From contig NZ_MVHD01000007.1 of NCBI RefSeq assembly GCF_002086635.1, forward strand, positions 78,500-142,499: a stretch of 64,000 bases of DNA, read 5' to 3'. The notes under the pieces are model-generated. The model had not been told where the DNA came from, made no database searches, and saw only the letters and a list, made by a program, of their open reading frames with translations. Source of the stretch: Mycobacterium alsense (GTDB lineage Bacteria > Actinomycetota > Actinomycetes > Mycobacteriales > Mycobacteriaceae). Positions 16,868 through 26,379 of this stretch are shown in pieces (position 1 is the first letter of the stretch; each line of letters begins with the position of its first letter). The translations under genes and the position numbers were made by a program.

Positions 16868-17752
16868 ATGGCCAGCGCCGTGTCGAGCAAGCCGCCTCGA
16901 TCCGCCGCGCTGGGCTACGCCCTGCTGGCGCCGAGCCTGTTCGGGGTGGTCGCCTTTTTGCTGCTGCCGATCCTGGTGGTGATCTGGCTGAGCCTGTACC
17001 GGTGGGATCTGCTGGGCCCGCTGCGCTACGTGGGCCTGGCCAACTGGCGGTCGGTGCTGGGCGACCCGGGGTTCGGCAACTCGCTGGTGGTCACCGCGGC
17101 CTTCGTGGCGATCGTGGTTCCCGCGCAGACCATCCTGGGGCTGGTCGCCGCGACGATGCTGGCCCGCCGGCTGCCCGGCACCGGGCTGTTTCGCACCGTC
17201 TACGTGCTGCCGTGGATCTGCGCCCCGCTGGCGATCGCGGTGCTGTGGCGCTGGATCCTCGCGCCCACCGACGGCGCGGTCAGCGCCGTCCTCGGCCACA
17301 GCATCGGGTGGCTGTCCGACCCCGGCTTCGCGCTGCCGCTGGTGTCGGCCGTCGTCGTGTGGACCAACGTCGGCTACGTGTCGCTGTCGTTGTTGGCGGG
17401 ACTGCTGGCGATCCCCGGCGACGTGTATGCGGCCGCGCGTACCGACGGCGCCAACGCGTGGCAGCGGTTCTGGCGCATCACCCTGCCCATGCTGCGCCCG
17501 ACGATGTTCTTCGTCATGGTGACCGGGATCGTCAGCGCCGCACAGGTTTTCGACACGGTCTACGCGCTGACCGGTGGCGGGCCCGCGGGCAGCACGGATC
17601 TGGTGGCCCACCGCATCTACGCCGAGGCCTTCGGGTCGGCGGCGATCGGGCGGGCGTCGGTGATGGCGGTGGTCCTGTTCGTCATCCTGATCGGGGTCAC
17701 CGTCGTCCAGCATCTGTACTTCCGGCGGCGGATCAGCTATGACCTCGTCTAG
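16868..17752 (+). CDS. uspA: Sugar ABC transporter permease UspA
   Basis: 294 residues with six membrane segments and the MalF-type permease EAA loop (AARTDGANAWQRFWRITLPM) that contacts the ATPase. Start ATG at 16868 gives a normal N-terminus before the first membrane helix (YALLAPSLFGVVAFLLL). It belongs to the uspABC operon; in M. tuberculosis the binding protein UspC was shown to prefer amino sugars, so import of amino sugars, perhaps from recycled peptidoglycan or host material, is likely. No ATPase gene is present here; a shared MsiK-like ATPase elsewhere is expected. Overlaps uspB by 14 bases. Confidence 0.92.
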   Translation: MASAVSSKPPRSAALGYALLAPSLFGVVAFLLLPILVVIWLSLYRWDLLGPLRYVGLANWRSVLGDPGFGNSLVVTAAFVAIVVPAQTILGLVAATMLARRLPGTGLFRTVYVLPWICAPLAIAVLWRWILAPTDGAVSAVLGHSIGWLSDPGFALPLVSAVVVWTNVGYVSLSLLAGLLAIPGDVYAAARTDGANAWQRFWRITLPMLRPTMFFVMVTGIVSAAQVFDTVYALTGGGPAGSTDLVAHRIYAEAFGSAAIGRASVMAVVLFVILIGVTVVQHLYFRRRISYDLV

Positions 17753-18563
17753 CCGCCACTTCAACGCGATCGTCTACACCGGGCTGGCGCTTGGCGCGCT
17801 GATCACATTGGCGCCCTTCGTGCTTGGCCTGCTGACCTCGTTCACCTCGGCGCACCAGTTCGTCACCGGCACGCCGCTGCAATGGCCGCGCCCGCCGACG
17901 CTGGCCAACTACGCCGATCTGGGCGGCGCCGGATTCGGCCGCGCCGCGGCGGTGACCGCGCTGATGACGGCCGTGATCCTGGTGGGTCAGCTGACGTTTT
18001 CGGTGCTGGCCGGATACGCGTTCGCGCGCTTGCAGTTTCCCGGGCGCGACGCGCTGTTCTGGGTCTACATCGCGACGCTGATGGTGCCCGCGACCGTCAC
18101 CGTGGTGCCGATGTATCTGATGATGGCGCAGCTGGGCCTGCGCAACACGTTCTGGGCGTTGGTGTTGCCGTTCATGTTCGGCTCCCCCTACGCGATCTTC
18201 CTGCTGCGCGAGCACTTCCGCATCATCCCGAACGATTTGATCAACGCCGCGCGCCTCGACGGGGCCAACACCCTGGACGTGATCGTGCACGTGGTGGTCC
18301 CGTCCAGTCGCCCGGTCTTGGCCGCCCTGACGCTGATCACGGTGGTCTCGCAGTGGAACAACTTCATGTGGCCGTTGGTGATCACCAGCGGGCACAAGTG
18401 GCGGGTGCTCACCGTCGCGACGGCCGATCTACAGTCGCGGTTCAACTCCCAGTGGACGCTGGTGATGGCGGCCACGACGCTCGCGATCGTCCCGCTGATC
18501 ACGCTTTTCGTGTGCTTCCAGCGCCACATCGTGGCCTCGATCGTGGTCTCGGGGCTGAAATGA
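17739..18563 (+). CDS. uspB: Sugar ABC transporter permease UspB
   Basis: 274 residues, MalG-type permease with six predicted membrane helices and the EAA loop reading AARLDGANTLDVIVHVVVPS. Overlap of 14 bases with uspA implies translational coupling. Partner permease of UspA in the putative amino-sugar importer. Confidence 0.92.
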   Translation: MTSSSRHFNAIVYTGLALGALITLAPFVLGLLTSFTSAHQFVTGTPLQWPRPPTLANYADLGGAGFGRAAAVTALMTAVILVGQLTFSVLAGYAFARLQFPGRDALFWVYIATLMVPATVTVVPMYLMMAQLGLRNTFWALVLPFMFGSPYAIFLLREHFRIIPNDLINAARLDGANTLDVIVHVVVPSSRPVLAALTLITVVSQWNNFMWPLVITSGHKWRVLTVATADLQSRFNSQWTLVMAATTLAIVPLITLFVCFQRHIVASIVVSGLK

Positions 18564-18645
18564 GCGGGTTGAGCGCCGAGATCGCCGGCAGCGCCGCATT
18601 TTGCGCCGGATCGCGACCACCACGGCAATCTCGGCGCGGCACACC

Positions 18646-19983
18646 ATGACCCGCCCCCGCTCCTCCACGGTGGTCGCCGGTTCGCTGGTGCTCGTCGCGG
18701 CGCTGCTGGCGCTCATGGCGGTGGTGCTGGACTACTCCGGCGAGTCCCACGGCGGCACGATCGTCGTCAAGGTGCGGCTGTGGGGCGAGCAGATCGCCGC
18801 GGCGTACCGCCGGTCGTTCGAGGCGTTCCACCGCACGCACCCCGGCATCGAGGTGCGCACCGACATCGTCGCGTACTCGACGTATTTCGACACGCTGCGC
18901 ACCGACGTCGCCGGCGGCGGCGCCGACGACATCTTCTGGCTGTCCAACGCGTACCTGGCCGCCTACGCCGACGACGGCCGCCTGCTGGACATCGGCAAGA
19001 CCCTGGGCCCGGCTGCCGCCGCCGACTGGGAGCCGGCCGTGGTCGACCAGTTCACCCGCGGCGGGGTGTTGTGGGGCGTGCCGCAGCTGACCGACGCCGG
19101 AATCGCGCTGTACTACAACGCGGACCTGCTGGGGGCGGCCGGGGTCGACCCCGCGCAACTCGACACCCTGCGCTGGAGCCCCGACGGCGGCGACACGTTG
19201 CGCCCGCTGCTGGCCCGGCTGACCGTCGACGCCAACGGAAACGCCGCCGGCACTCCGCGTTTCGACCCCCGACGGGTGCGCCAGTGGGGCTACAACGCCG
19301 CCAACGACCCACAGGGGATCTACCTGAACTACATCGGCTCGGCGGGCGGGGTGTTCCAGCGCGACGACGAATTCGCGTTCGACAATCCGGCGGCGGTGGC
19401 GGCGTTCCGCTACCTGGTCGGCCTGATCAACGACGACCACGTGGCGCCGCCGGCCGCGGACACCAACGACAACGGCGACTTCTCCCGCAACCAGTTCCTG
19501 GCCGGCCGGATGGCGCTGTTTCAGTCGGGCACCTACAACCTGGAGCCGGTCGCCCGCGACGCGCGGTTCCGCTGGGGCGTGGCGATGATGCCCGCCGGCC
19601 CCGCCGGGCGGGTGAGCGTCACCAATGGCATTGCCGCGGCGGGCAACTCAGCAACCCGGCACCCGGACGCGGTGCGCCAGGTCCTGGCCTGGATGGGCAG
19701 CCGCGAGGGCAATGAATACCTGGGCGATCACGGCGCGGCCATCCCCGCGGTGCTGTCGGCACAGCGGGCCTACTTCGACCACTGGGCCGCCGAGGGCGTC
19801 GACGTCACGCCCTTCTTCGCCGTGCTCAAGGGCCCCCGCATCCCCGCCCCCGGCGGCGCCGGGTTCCCCGCGGGGTACACGGCACTGCAAAGCTACTTCG
19901 ACGAAATGTTCCTGGGCCGAGGCGATGTCGCCGAAACCCTGCGCAAGGCCCAGGCGGCGGCCAACGCCGCGGCTCGCCGGTAG
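18646..19983 (+). CDS. uspC: Sugar ABC transporter substrate-binding protein UspC
   Basis: 445 residues, extracytoplasmic solute-binding protein family 1. An N-terminal hydrophobic segment (VAGSLVLVAALLALMAVVL) has no lipobox cysteine, so it probably acts as an uncleaved anchor or ordinary signal. Conserved binding-protein segments include GGGADDIFWLSNAYLAAYAD, GVPQLTDAGIALYYNADLL and GDFSRNQFLAGRMALFQSG. I chose ATG at 18646; the open frame extends to 18601. In M. tuberculosis UspC binds amino sugars. The 82-base gap after uspB is larger than the other spacings in the operon. Confidence 0.92.
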   Translation: MTRPRSSTVVAGSLVLVAALLALMAVVLDYSGESHGGTIVVKVRLWGEQIAAAYRRSFEAFHRTHPGIEVRTDIVAYSTYFDTLRTDVAGGGADDIFWLSNAYLAAYADDGRLLDIGKTLGPAAAADWEPAVVDQFTRGGVLWGVPQLTDAGIALYYNADLLGAAGVDPAQLDTLRWSPDGGDTLRPLLARLTVDANGNAAGTPRFDPRRVRQWGYNAANDPQGIYLNYIGSAGGVFQRDDEFAFDNPAAVAAFRYLVGLINDDHVAPPAADTNDNGDFSRNQFLAGRMALFQSGTYNLEPVARDARFRWGVAMMPAGPAGRVSVTNGIAAAGNSATRHPDAVRQVLAWMGSREGNEYLGDHGAAIPAVLSAQRAYFDHWAAEGVDVTPFFAVLKGPRIPAPGGAGFPAGYTALQSYFDEMFLGRGDVAETLRKAQAAANAAARR

Positions 19984-20021
19984 GCGAAATGTGATTCACG
20001 GATTCCAAGGAAAGGAATGGC

Positions 20022-20987
20022 ATGCCTGGTTGGTGGATTGTGGCGATCCTGTTTTTCCTGCTGGCGATTGGGCTGCTCATCGCCAGCGTGTTCCTCGACA
20101 AGCCGGCCCGGACGACGTGGTGGGGCATCTGTGGCGCCGCCGCGTTGTTCGGCGTGATCTTCACGCTGAGTAGCGCCTACGACCGGGTGGACACGCGAAA
20201 CGTCGGCATCATCACCGAGTTCGGCAAGCCGGTTGGTGTCCACGGCGCCGGGATTGTCTGGCATGCGCCATGGCGCAAGGTCTCCGAGCTGTCGGAGGCG
20301 ATCCAGTTGCAGGCGTTCGAATCGAACAACTACGACGACGCCAGCCAGGGCAAGGGCGCCAACAACAACCCGGCGGCGATCAACGTTCGGCTGGCCAACA
20401 ACTCCAACGCCTACGTCGACGAGAACCTGAGCTGGCGGTTGCGGGAGGGCGCGGCCCCGAAGCTGTTCCAGGATTACGGCGGGGCCAACGTGTTCCAGAC
20501 CATCAAGGAGCAGTTGGTGGACCGGCAGGCGCAGGTGGCGTTGTCGAAGGTGTTCGCGACGTTCAACCCTCAGGTCATGCTGGCGGCCGCCGCGAACGCG
20601 CCCGGCGCGCAGCCGCAGATGCCCTCTCCCGCGCAGGGCGCGGACTTGCCCGCGATGGCCGCACAGGTGAAGAAGGATCTGCAGGAGGCGGTGGGCTCCG
20701 AGATCGAGATCCTCGATGTGCGGATCCCGCGGATCTTTTACGACCAGCCGACGCAGCAGCGCATCGACGCCTACAACCAGAAGGTTCAGGAGACCATCAA
20801 CGCCCAGCAGGATGTCAAGACCGCGGAGCAGAACCGGTTGGCCGCCGAACAACGCGCCAACCAACCGCCACCGGATCTGCGGATCGCGATCTTCAACTGC
20901 CTCAACGACCAGGTGAAGAACGGGCGCGACCCCGCCGGATGCTGGGGCCAAATCGGTGGCCAGCCGCTGGTGCAGGTGCCGCGCTGA
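20022..20987 (+). CDS. SPFH/band-7 domain membrane protein
   Basis: 321 residues. Two membrane helices at the N-terminus (WWIVAILFFLLAIGLLIAS and WGICGAAALFGVIFTL) are followed by a band-7 domain starting at YDRVDTRNVGIITEFGKPVG and a coiled-coil, Gln-rich stretch (YNQKVQETINAQQDVKTAEQ). Such proteins organise membrane microdomains and often associate with proteases or cell-envelope enzymes. GGAAAGGAA precedes the ATG. It follows uspC by 38 bases on the same strand; I know of no counterpart at this place in M. tuberculosis. Confidence 0.85.
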   Translation: MPGWWIVAILFFLLAIGLLIASVFLDKPARTTWWGICGAAALFGVIFTLSSAYDRVDTRNVGIITEFGKPVGVHGAGIVWHAPWRKVSELSEAIQLQAFESNNYDDASQGKGANNNPAAINVRLANNSNAYVDENLSWRLREGAAPKLFQDYGGANVFQTIKEQLVDRQAQVALSKVFATFNPQVMLAAAANAPGAQPQMPSPAQGADLPAMAAQVKKDLQEAVGSEIEILDVRIPRIFYDQPTQQRIDAYNQKVQETINAQQDVKTAEQNRLAAEQRANQPPPDLRIAIFNCLNDQVKNGRDPAGCWGQIGGQPLVQVPR

Positions 20988-21015
20988 ACGCCACCCGCTC
21001 GAGCGCCGAAACGCG

Positions 21016-21894
21016 CTAGCCCGGCAGCACCAGCACCGGCACCGGGCTCTCGCGGATGATCTTGGCGCCGCGGGAACCGAGGAACACCCGGCGGATTTCG
21101 TCGCGTGGGCGGGTCCCCAGCGCAAGGATCTCGCCGTCCTGCCAGTCCACCTTGTCCAGCGCGTCATGCCAATCGTGGCCGGTAACCACTTGCAGCGCAA
21201 CGTCTTCGCCGACCACCCCGTCGACCCTCAACGTGGCCATGATGTCGCGCGCCTGCGACGCCCACGCCTCGAGGATCTCGTCCTCGACGGCCAGCCCCAC
21301 CTCGGGGGGATACATCGTCTTGCCCCGCACGGCGAAGGTCACCACCCGCAGCGGCAACCCGAATCGCTGCGCGGTGTCCGAACACCGGCGCACCACCTCG
21401 ACCGCGTCGGGTGTGGCCGCGAAGGCGCAGGTGATCCGCGTCAATCTGCCCGCGTGCGCGCGATATCCGCGCGGGCTGATGGCCACCGGCACGCGCGACG
21501 CGTGCAGCAGCCAATTGGCGGTCGTGCCGATCACCACGTGCCCGCGCCCACCGCTGGGCAACGACCCGAGCACCAGGACCTCGCCACCCACTTCGTCGAC
21601 CACCTCGATCAAGCCACCCGACACCGAACGGTGCGCGCGATGCAGGTAGCCGACGTCGATCCCCCCGGCGATATCGCGGAGAAACCCCGCGGCCTCCCCG
21701 GCCGACTCGGCGCCCAGATTGTCCGCCCACTGCTCGTATTCGGCGTCGACGCGCGCAAGCGACGGGGTCGGCCACGGCTTGGGCACGACGGTCGCCACGA
21801 CGAGCGAGGTGCCCAGTGTCCGCGCGGCGCGGACGGCCAGGTGCAGCCCGGACAGGCCGACTTCGCCGGCGCGGTAACCGACGACGACGGTCAC
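21016..21894 (-). CDS. Universal stress protein, two-domain
   Basis: 292 residues made of two tandem USP domains: one starting MTVVVGYRAGEVG with the glycine-rich ATP-loop region LGSLPSGGRGHVVIGTTA, and a second ending LGTRPRDEIRRVFLGSRGA followed by ESPVPVLVLPG. ATP-binding glycines appear present in both. The GTG start overlaps the stop of the amino-acid permease gene by four bases (GTGA), so expression is coupled to the permease. Corresponds in place to Rv2319c. Confidence 0.9.
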   Translation of the reverse strand: MTVVVGYRAGEVGLSGLHLAVRAARTLGTSLVVATVVPKPWPTPSLARVDAEYEQWADNLGAESAGEAAGFLRDIAGGIDVGYLHRAHRSVSGGLIEVVDEVGGEVLVLGSLPSGGRGHVVIGTTANWLLHASRVPVAISPRGYRAHAGRLTRITCAFAATPDAVEVVRRCSDTAQRFGLPLRVVTFAVRGKTMYPPEVGLAVEDEILEAWASQARDIMATLRVDGVVGEDVALQVVTGHDWHDALDKVDWQDGEILALGTRPRDEIRRVFLGSRGAKIIRESPVPVLVLPG

Positions 21895-23363
21895 ACCGTG
21901 TCCTCGGTGTCCGCGGTGTCCTCGGTGTCCTCGGTGTCATCGGTGTCATTCAGCGCGCTGTGATGGCGGCCCCAGACGAAATAGAAGATCAGCGCGAGCG
22001 AAATCCATCCGGTGAACGCGATCCACGTGTACCAGTGCAGGCTGAGCAGGATGTACCCGCACGCCAGCACCGAAAGGGCCGGCGTCACAGGGTAACCCGG
22101 CACCTTGAACGCCCGCGGCAGCTCGGGCTGGCGCACCCGCAGGACGATCACGCCGACGGAGACGACGATGAACGCCGTCAGCGTGCCGATGGACACCATG
22201 TCCGTCAGCTTGTCCAGCGGCACGAACGCGGCCAGCCCGCCCGCCGCCGCCGCGACGATCGCGGTGTTGCTCACCGGGGTCATGGTGCGCGGATTGACCG
22301 TGGCGAACCTCGACGGCAGCAGCCCGTCCCGGCCCATGGCGAACAGGATGCGGGTCTGGCCGTACATGGAGACGAGCGTGACCGTGAAGATGGAAATCAC
22401 CGCGCCGGCGGCCAGAACCGTGCTGGCCCACCGGCCATGGGTGACGTTGTCGAGGATCGTGGCCAGGCCCGCCTCCTGCTGCCCGGCGAACTCGCGCCAC
22501 GGCTCGGTGCCCAGCGCGGCCAGCGCGACAAGCAGGTACACGGTGGTGACGGTCGCCAGCGCGGCGATGATGGCGCGCGGCATGGTCTTCTGCGGATCCC
22601 TCACCTCGTCGCCCGCCGTGGACACCGCGTCCAGGCCGATGTAGGAGAAGAAGATGGTGCCGGCCGCCGAGCCGATCCCGGCGACGCCGAACGGCGCGAA
22701 GTCCCGGAGATGGTCGGCGTCGAAGGCCGTGAACGCCAGCACCACGAACATGGCCAGCACGCCGAGCTTGGTCAGCACCATGATCGTGTTGACCCTGGCC
22801 GATTCGCTGGCCCCGCGGATCAGCAGCAGCGCGCACATCACGATCAGGACGACGGCCGGCACGTTGACGTAGCCCGGTTGCGCATCCCACGGCGCCGCCG
22901 ACAGGGCGTGCGGCAGCCGGTATCCGAACAGATTGCTCAGCAGCTTGTCGAGGTAGCCGCTCCAGGTGACCGAGACGGCCGCGGTGGACACCCCGTATTC
23001 GAGCAACAGGCACGCCGCCACACCCATCGCGACGACCTCGCCCAGCGTGGTGTACGCGTAGGAGTACGACGAACCCGAAACCGGCACGGCGGCGGCCAAT
23101 TCGGCGTAGCAGATGGCCGCCAGTCCCGCCGCGATGCCCGCGACGAGGAACGAGACGATCACCCCGGGGCCGGCCTCGGGCACCGCCTGGGACATGACGA
23201 AGAAGATTCCGGTGCCGATCGTCGAGCCGACGCCGAACATGGTCAGCTGGAACGCGCCAATGCTGCGCTTGAGGTGGTCCGCGGCGCCGCGGGCGACGTG
23301 CGCGCCCGTTACGGGACGACGCCGCATCATCTGGTCGGTCAGGCCGATCGGGGTGGATGGCAA
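21891..23363 (-). CDS. APC-family amino acid permease (RocE-like)
   Basis: 490 residues with about twelve membrane helices. The APC signature near the start reads IGAFQLTMFGVGSTIGTGIF; FFSYIGLDAVSTAGDEVRDP is the typical conserved loop after helix 6. Family: uptake of cationic amino acids, and by position it matches M. tuberculosis rocE (Rv2320c). The last 18 residues are a run of Asp-Thr-Glu repeats encoded by a 9-bp tandem repeat, after which the GTGA overlap with the stress protein begins. Arginine/ornithine preference is inferred from homology only. Confidence 0.9.
   Translation of the reverse strand: MPSTPIGLTDQMMRRRPVTGAHVARGAADHLKRSIGAFQLTMFGVGSTIGTGIFFVMSQAVPEAGPGVIVSFLVAGIAAGLAAICYAELAAAVPVSGSSYSYAYTTLGEVVAMGVAACLLLEYGVSTAAVSVTWSGYLDKLLSNLFGYRLPHALSAAPWDAQPGYVNVPAVVLIVMCALLLIRGASESARVNTIMVLTKLGVLAMFVVLAFTAFDADHLRDFAPFGVAGIGSAAGTIFFSYIGLDAVSTAGDEVRDPQKTMPRAIIAALATVTTVYLLVALAALGTEPWREFAGQQEAGLATILDNVTHGRWASTVLAAGAVISIFTVTLVSMYGQTRILFAMGRDGLLPSRFATVNPRTMTPVSNTAIVAAAAGGLAAFVPLDKLTDMVSIGTLTAFIVVSVGVIVLRVRQPELPRAFKVPGYPVTPALSVLACGYILLSLHWYTWIAFTGWISLALIFYFVWGRHHSALNDTDDTEDTEDTADTEDTV
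21898..21951 (-). repeat. 9-bp tandem repeat encoding an acidic C-terminal tail
   Basis: Six units of GTGTCCTCG on the plus strand, four of them with one or two base changes, in frame with the permease on the minus strand. They encode repeated Asp-Thr-Glu at the C-terminus. Units of nine bases keep the reading frame when copy number changes. Confidence 0.85.
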
Positions 23364-23455
23364 GGGCGCGCTCCTGTTGGTCGGGTCAGCCGATTATCAC
23401 TTGGCCCGCTTTCACCGTTTCGGCGCCCCGCCGCCCGGGAATCCCCGCTGTGCCA

Positions 23456-24607
23456 ATGACGGAGACATCACCAAGCCGTATCCGCTTGAGCCATCACATC
23501 GTGCAACTCGACGACGGGCGGCGGATCGGCCTTTCCATCGGCGGCCGCGGAGTGCCGTTGCTGTTCATGCACGGGCTCCTGCTGAGCCGCCGGGCGTATT
23601 TGCGCATGCTCAGCCGGATCGCCGGGATGGGATTTCTGGTCGTCGCCGTCGACGCCGCCGGTCACGGCGACACCTGGCGGCTGCCCGGCGATGCCTGCGG
23701 TTTCACCGATCGCGCCGATTCGGTGTTGCGCACGTTGGACGCCCTCGGCATCGGGCAAGCCGTGTTCGTCGGCCATTCGATGGGTGGGCGAATGACCATT
23801 CAGCTGGCCGCACGCGCGCCCGAGCGGGTGATTGCGGCCGTGCTGTTCGACCCGGCGGCGGGGTCGCGGTTCGACACCGCCATGCCGAATCTGGTGAAGT
23901 CTCCGACCAAGGCGCTGGGCGCGGCCTACACCGCGGTCCGCGACACGCTGGGCGACCCGACGCAGCTCTCGGCGGGCGAACAGCTCGGATACTTCCGCGT
24001 GCTGGCGGCGGTGGCGGTGCCCAACCTGCGGTATCCGATCGGAGCCGTCCGCACGATCAGGGCCATCATCGAGTCGGGCGACTACACGCCGATGCTGCGC
24101 ACCATGCGCGACGAGGGGATGCCCACCATGGTGGTGCACGCCGAAAAGGACATGATCGTCCCCTTCCCCTACGCGCGCGAAATCGCCAACGAGTCCGACG
24201 CCACGCTGTACAAGGTGCCCAGCGCGTACCACTCATGGATGATCGCCAACCCGCGCCAGGGCGCCGACGCCTTTCGGCAACTGCTGGGCGGCGAGCTGGG
24301 CGAGGTGCTGCGCGACGCCGCCGACGCGATGGGCATCGCCGACCTCGACGACCACGAGGCCTGGGAGCGCGAATTGCTGGACCCCGACGCGCTGGTGCTC
24401 GAGTTCATCCACGGTCGCGACCGGATCGAAATCGGGGCCGAGGAGCCCGACCATGTCGAACTCGAGCTGGTGCGGAGTACGGAGCGCTCGCACGAGCGGA
24501 TGTCGTGGGCGCAACGCATGTATCGCAAGTGGGCGGCCAAGCACCTGCACCAGGCGCGGTCGAAGATCCGTCAGAACACCCGCATCGAACGGGACCGCCG
24601 CGAATAG
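23456..24607 (+). CDS. Alpha/beta hydrolase
   Basis: 383 residues of alpha/beta hydrolase fold: oxyanion HGLLLSRRAY, a GHSMGGRM nucleophile elbow with Ser near residue 108, an acid in VVHAEKDMIVPFPYAREI and a His in the region VPSAYHSWMI. The C-terminal 100 or so residues are charged and outside the catalytic core. I chose ATG at 23456 because the longer frame overlaps the divergent permease and is not family-like. Substrate unknown: esterase, lipase or haloperoxidase-like. The last 37 bases overlap the convergent sulfatase gene. Confidence 0.85.
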   Translation: MTETSPSRIRLSHHIVQLDDGRRIGLSIGGRGVPLLFMHGLLLSRRAYLRMLSRIAGMGFLVVAVDAAGHGDTWRLPGDACGFTDRADSVLRTLDALGIGQAVFVGHSMGGRMTIQLAARAPERVIAAVLFDPAAGSRFDTAMPNLVKSPTKALGAAYTAVRDTLGDPTQLSAGEQLGYFRVLAAVAVPNLRYPIGAVRTIRAIIESGDYTPMLRTMRDEGMPTMVVHAEKDMIVPFPYAREIANESDATLYKVPSAYHSWMIANPRQGADAFRQLLGGELGEVLRDAADAMGIADLDDHEAWERELLDPDALVLEFIHGRDRIEIGAEEPDHVELELVRSTERSHERMSWAQRMYRKWAAKHLHQARSKIRQNTRIERDRRE

Positions 24608-26379
24608 CCGCCTCGACGCTCCGGTGGCCGGCGAGATGCGTAGGGCCACGGCCGGTTTCGCTCCGGGACGGAGCTGGCCCGGGCCTGCTTCAGCTGAGCG
24701 CGCAGGTGCGCGCGCAGGTCGTGCAGATCAGGATCGGCCCACCGGTTGGCGGCTTCGATCGGGTCGGCGGTCAGGTCGTAGAGCTCCCACTGGTCGTCCA
24801 GCGGGGACGTGCGGTAGGCGTCGCCGCCGAGCCCGTTCGCGGCGAGGTGGCGCACGCCGGGTTCGGTCCAGGTGGCGGGGTCGTCGAAGGTGCGGACCAG
24901 CTTCCACAGGTGCCCGGCGCCGCCGGGTGCGGCCGCGTCGTCGACGCGGACGACCAGCCCCTCGAAGTTGGTCGCGGTGTGGGCGGGCACCCGAATCCGC
25001 AGCGGCGCGGGCGGATTGACCGTCCGCTTCAGGCGGCGCGCCAGGCCGGAGGCGCCGCTGTCGCCCTCGAGCACGTTGTCGCGGGTCATCAGGTATACGG
25101 CCCGCGTCGGGTCGGCGGGCGCCCCGTCGACCACCGGCATCAGGTCGCGGCCCGGCAGCTCGTGCACCTCCGAGAACGACTCGGCCAGCGTGGCGGCGAC
25201 CGCCCCGGCGTCGACGCCCGCGGCCGACAGCAGCGTCGGGACCAGGTCGACGTGGGAGGTGGGTTCGGTGACGACGCGAGGCGCCGTCGGGCGCTCGCCG
25301 ATGCGCGCGATCACGAAGGGAACGCGGGTGGCCTCGTCGTAGAGGTTGAACCATTTCTGGTGCAGCCCGCCGTGGGCGCCGAGCAGATCCCCGTGATCGG
25401 CCGTCCGCACCAGCACCGCATGGGCCGAGCCGCCCTCGGTGACCGCGCGCCGGACGCGGTCGATCGGCCCGTCGACCTCGGCGTGCAGGCGGTAGTAGAG
25501 GTCGCGGTAGCGCTGGGCGTCGCGCTCGTAGGTCCGGTTGATCAACGGCGCCGGGCCATATCCGGAGTAGTAGGCCTCGCGGAAGCCGATCTGCGCGGCG
25601 GGCTTGGCCGACAGGTCCTCGTCGGCGGTGGGCGCCGGGGGCACCGGCGGCGGATCCAGCGGCGACGGTCGCACCGGGCCCCGGCGCGACCACGCGGGGA
25701 ACAGCACGATGTCGTGCGGGTTGACGAAGCTGGCCACCAACAAAAACGCGCGCAGCGCCGCGGGATCGCCGGCGCGGCGGCGGGCGTAGCGATCGGCGAG
25801 CCAGGCGACCACGCGGTCGGCGATCAGGGGGTCCCGTCGGATGCCCGCGTTGGCCAGCAGCGCCCCGTGCGGCTCGGGACCCACCCAGCCCGAAAAGCCG
25901 TACGGCCCAAGCGGATCGGCGTCCAAGTAGCGCCGCACCGCGGCCGCATCGACGACACCGTCGTCGTCGTTGGTCGCCAGCGTGCCGCCGGTCGCCGGGT
26001 CGACGAGGTCGGCGTGCGAGATGTGCCACTTGCCGTCGTAGTGCGTGTCGTATCCCGCCGCGCGGAACCAGTTGCCCAGTGTCGGCACCTCGCCCCGGCG
26101 CAACCACCGCATGCGGGAGTCGTCGGCCGTCTTGCCGATGCCGTCGGTCTGGGTGACGCCGTGCAGGTCGGGGTAGTGGCCGGTGAAGATCGTCGGGCGG
26201 CTGGGCACGCAGGCCAGCGAGCCGGTGTAGTGCCGGGCGAAGCTGACGCCGTTATCGTCAAACCACTTGCGGCCGTGCAGCGTTCGATCGCGCCATGCCA
26301 TCACCTCGGGGGCCTCGTATGGGGGCACCGCGCGTTCCTCGTCGGTCATCACGATGATCACATCGGGGCGATCAGACAC
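24571..26379 (-). CDS. Sulfatase (formylglycine-type)
   Basis: 602 residues. The sulfatase signature LACVPSRPTIFTGHYP carries Cys57 in the C-x-P-S-R motif that is oxidised to formylglycine. Metal and active-site motifs include the N-terminal MTDEE, DGKWHISH and VRTADHGDLLGAHGG. It hydrolyses sulfate esters or possibly choline-sulfate-like or phosphonate substrates; no signal peptide is visible, so a cytosolic enzyme is likely. Its start overlaps the stop of the upstream SRPBCC gene by eight bases (coupled). A formylglycine-generating enzyme is not in this window. Confidence 0.9.
   Translation of the reverse strand: MSDRPDVIIVMTDEERAVPPYEAPEVMAWRDRTLHGRKWFDDNGVSFARHYTGSLACVPSRPTIFTGHYPDLHGVTQTDGIGKTADDSRMRWLRRGEVPTLGNWFRAAGYDTHYDGKWHISHADLVDPATGGTLATNDDDGVVDAAAVRRYLDADPLGPYGFSGWVGPEPHGALLANAGIRRDPLIADRVVAWLADRYARRRAGDPAALRAFLLVASFVNPHDIVLFPAWSRRGPVRPSPLDPPPVPPAPTADEDLSAKPAAQIGFREAYYSGYGPAPLINRTYERDAQRYRDLYYRLHAEVDGPIDRVRRAVTEGGSAHAVLVRTADHGDLLGAHGGLHQKWFNLYDEATRVPFVIARIGERPTAPRVVTEPTSHVDLVPTLLSAAGVDAGAVAATLAESFSEVHELPGRDLMPVVDGAPADPTRAVYLMTRDNVLEGDSGASGLARRLKRTVNPPAPLRIRVPAHTATNFEGLVVRVDDAAAPGGAGHLWKLVRTFDDPATWTEPGVRHLAANGLGGDAYRTSPLDDQWELYDLTADPIEAANRWADPDLHDLRAHLRAQLKQARASSVPERNRPWPYASRRPPERRGGYSRRSRSMRVF

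Noticed and set aside
15248..17764. Minus-strand open frame of 838 codons
   Set aside because: Shadow of tldD in another frame plus antisense of uspA; Arg/His/Asp-rich composition typical of high-GC shadow frames.
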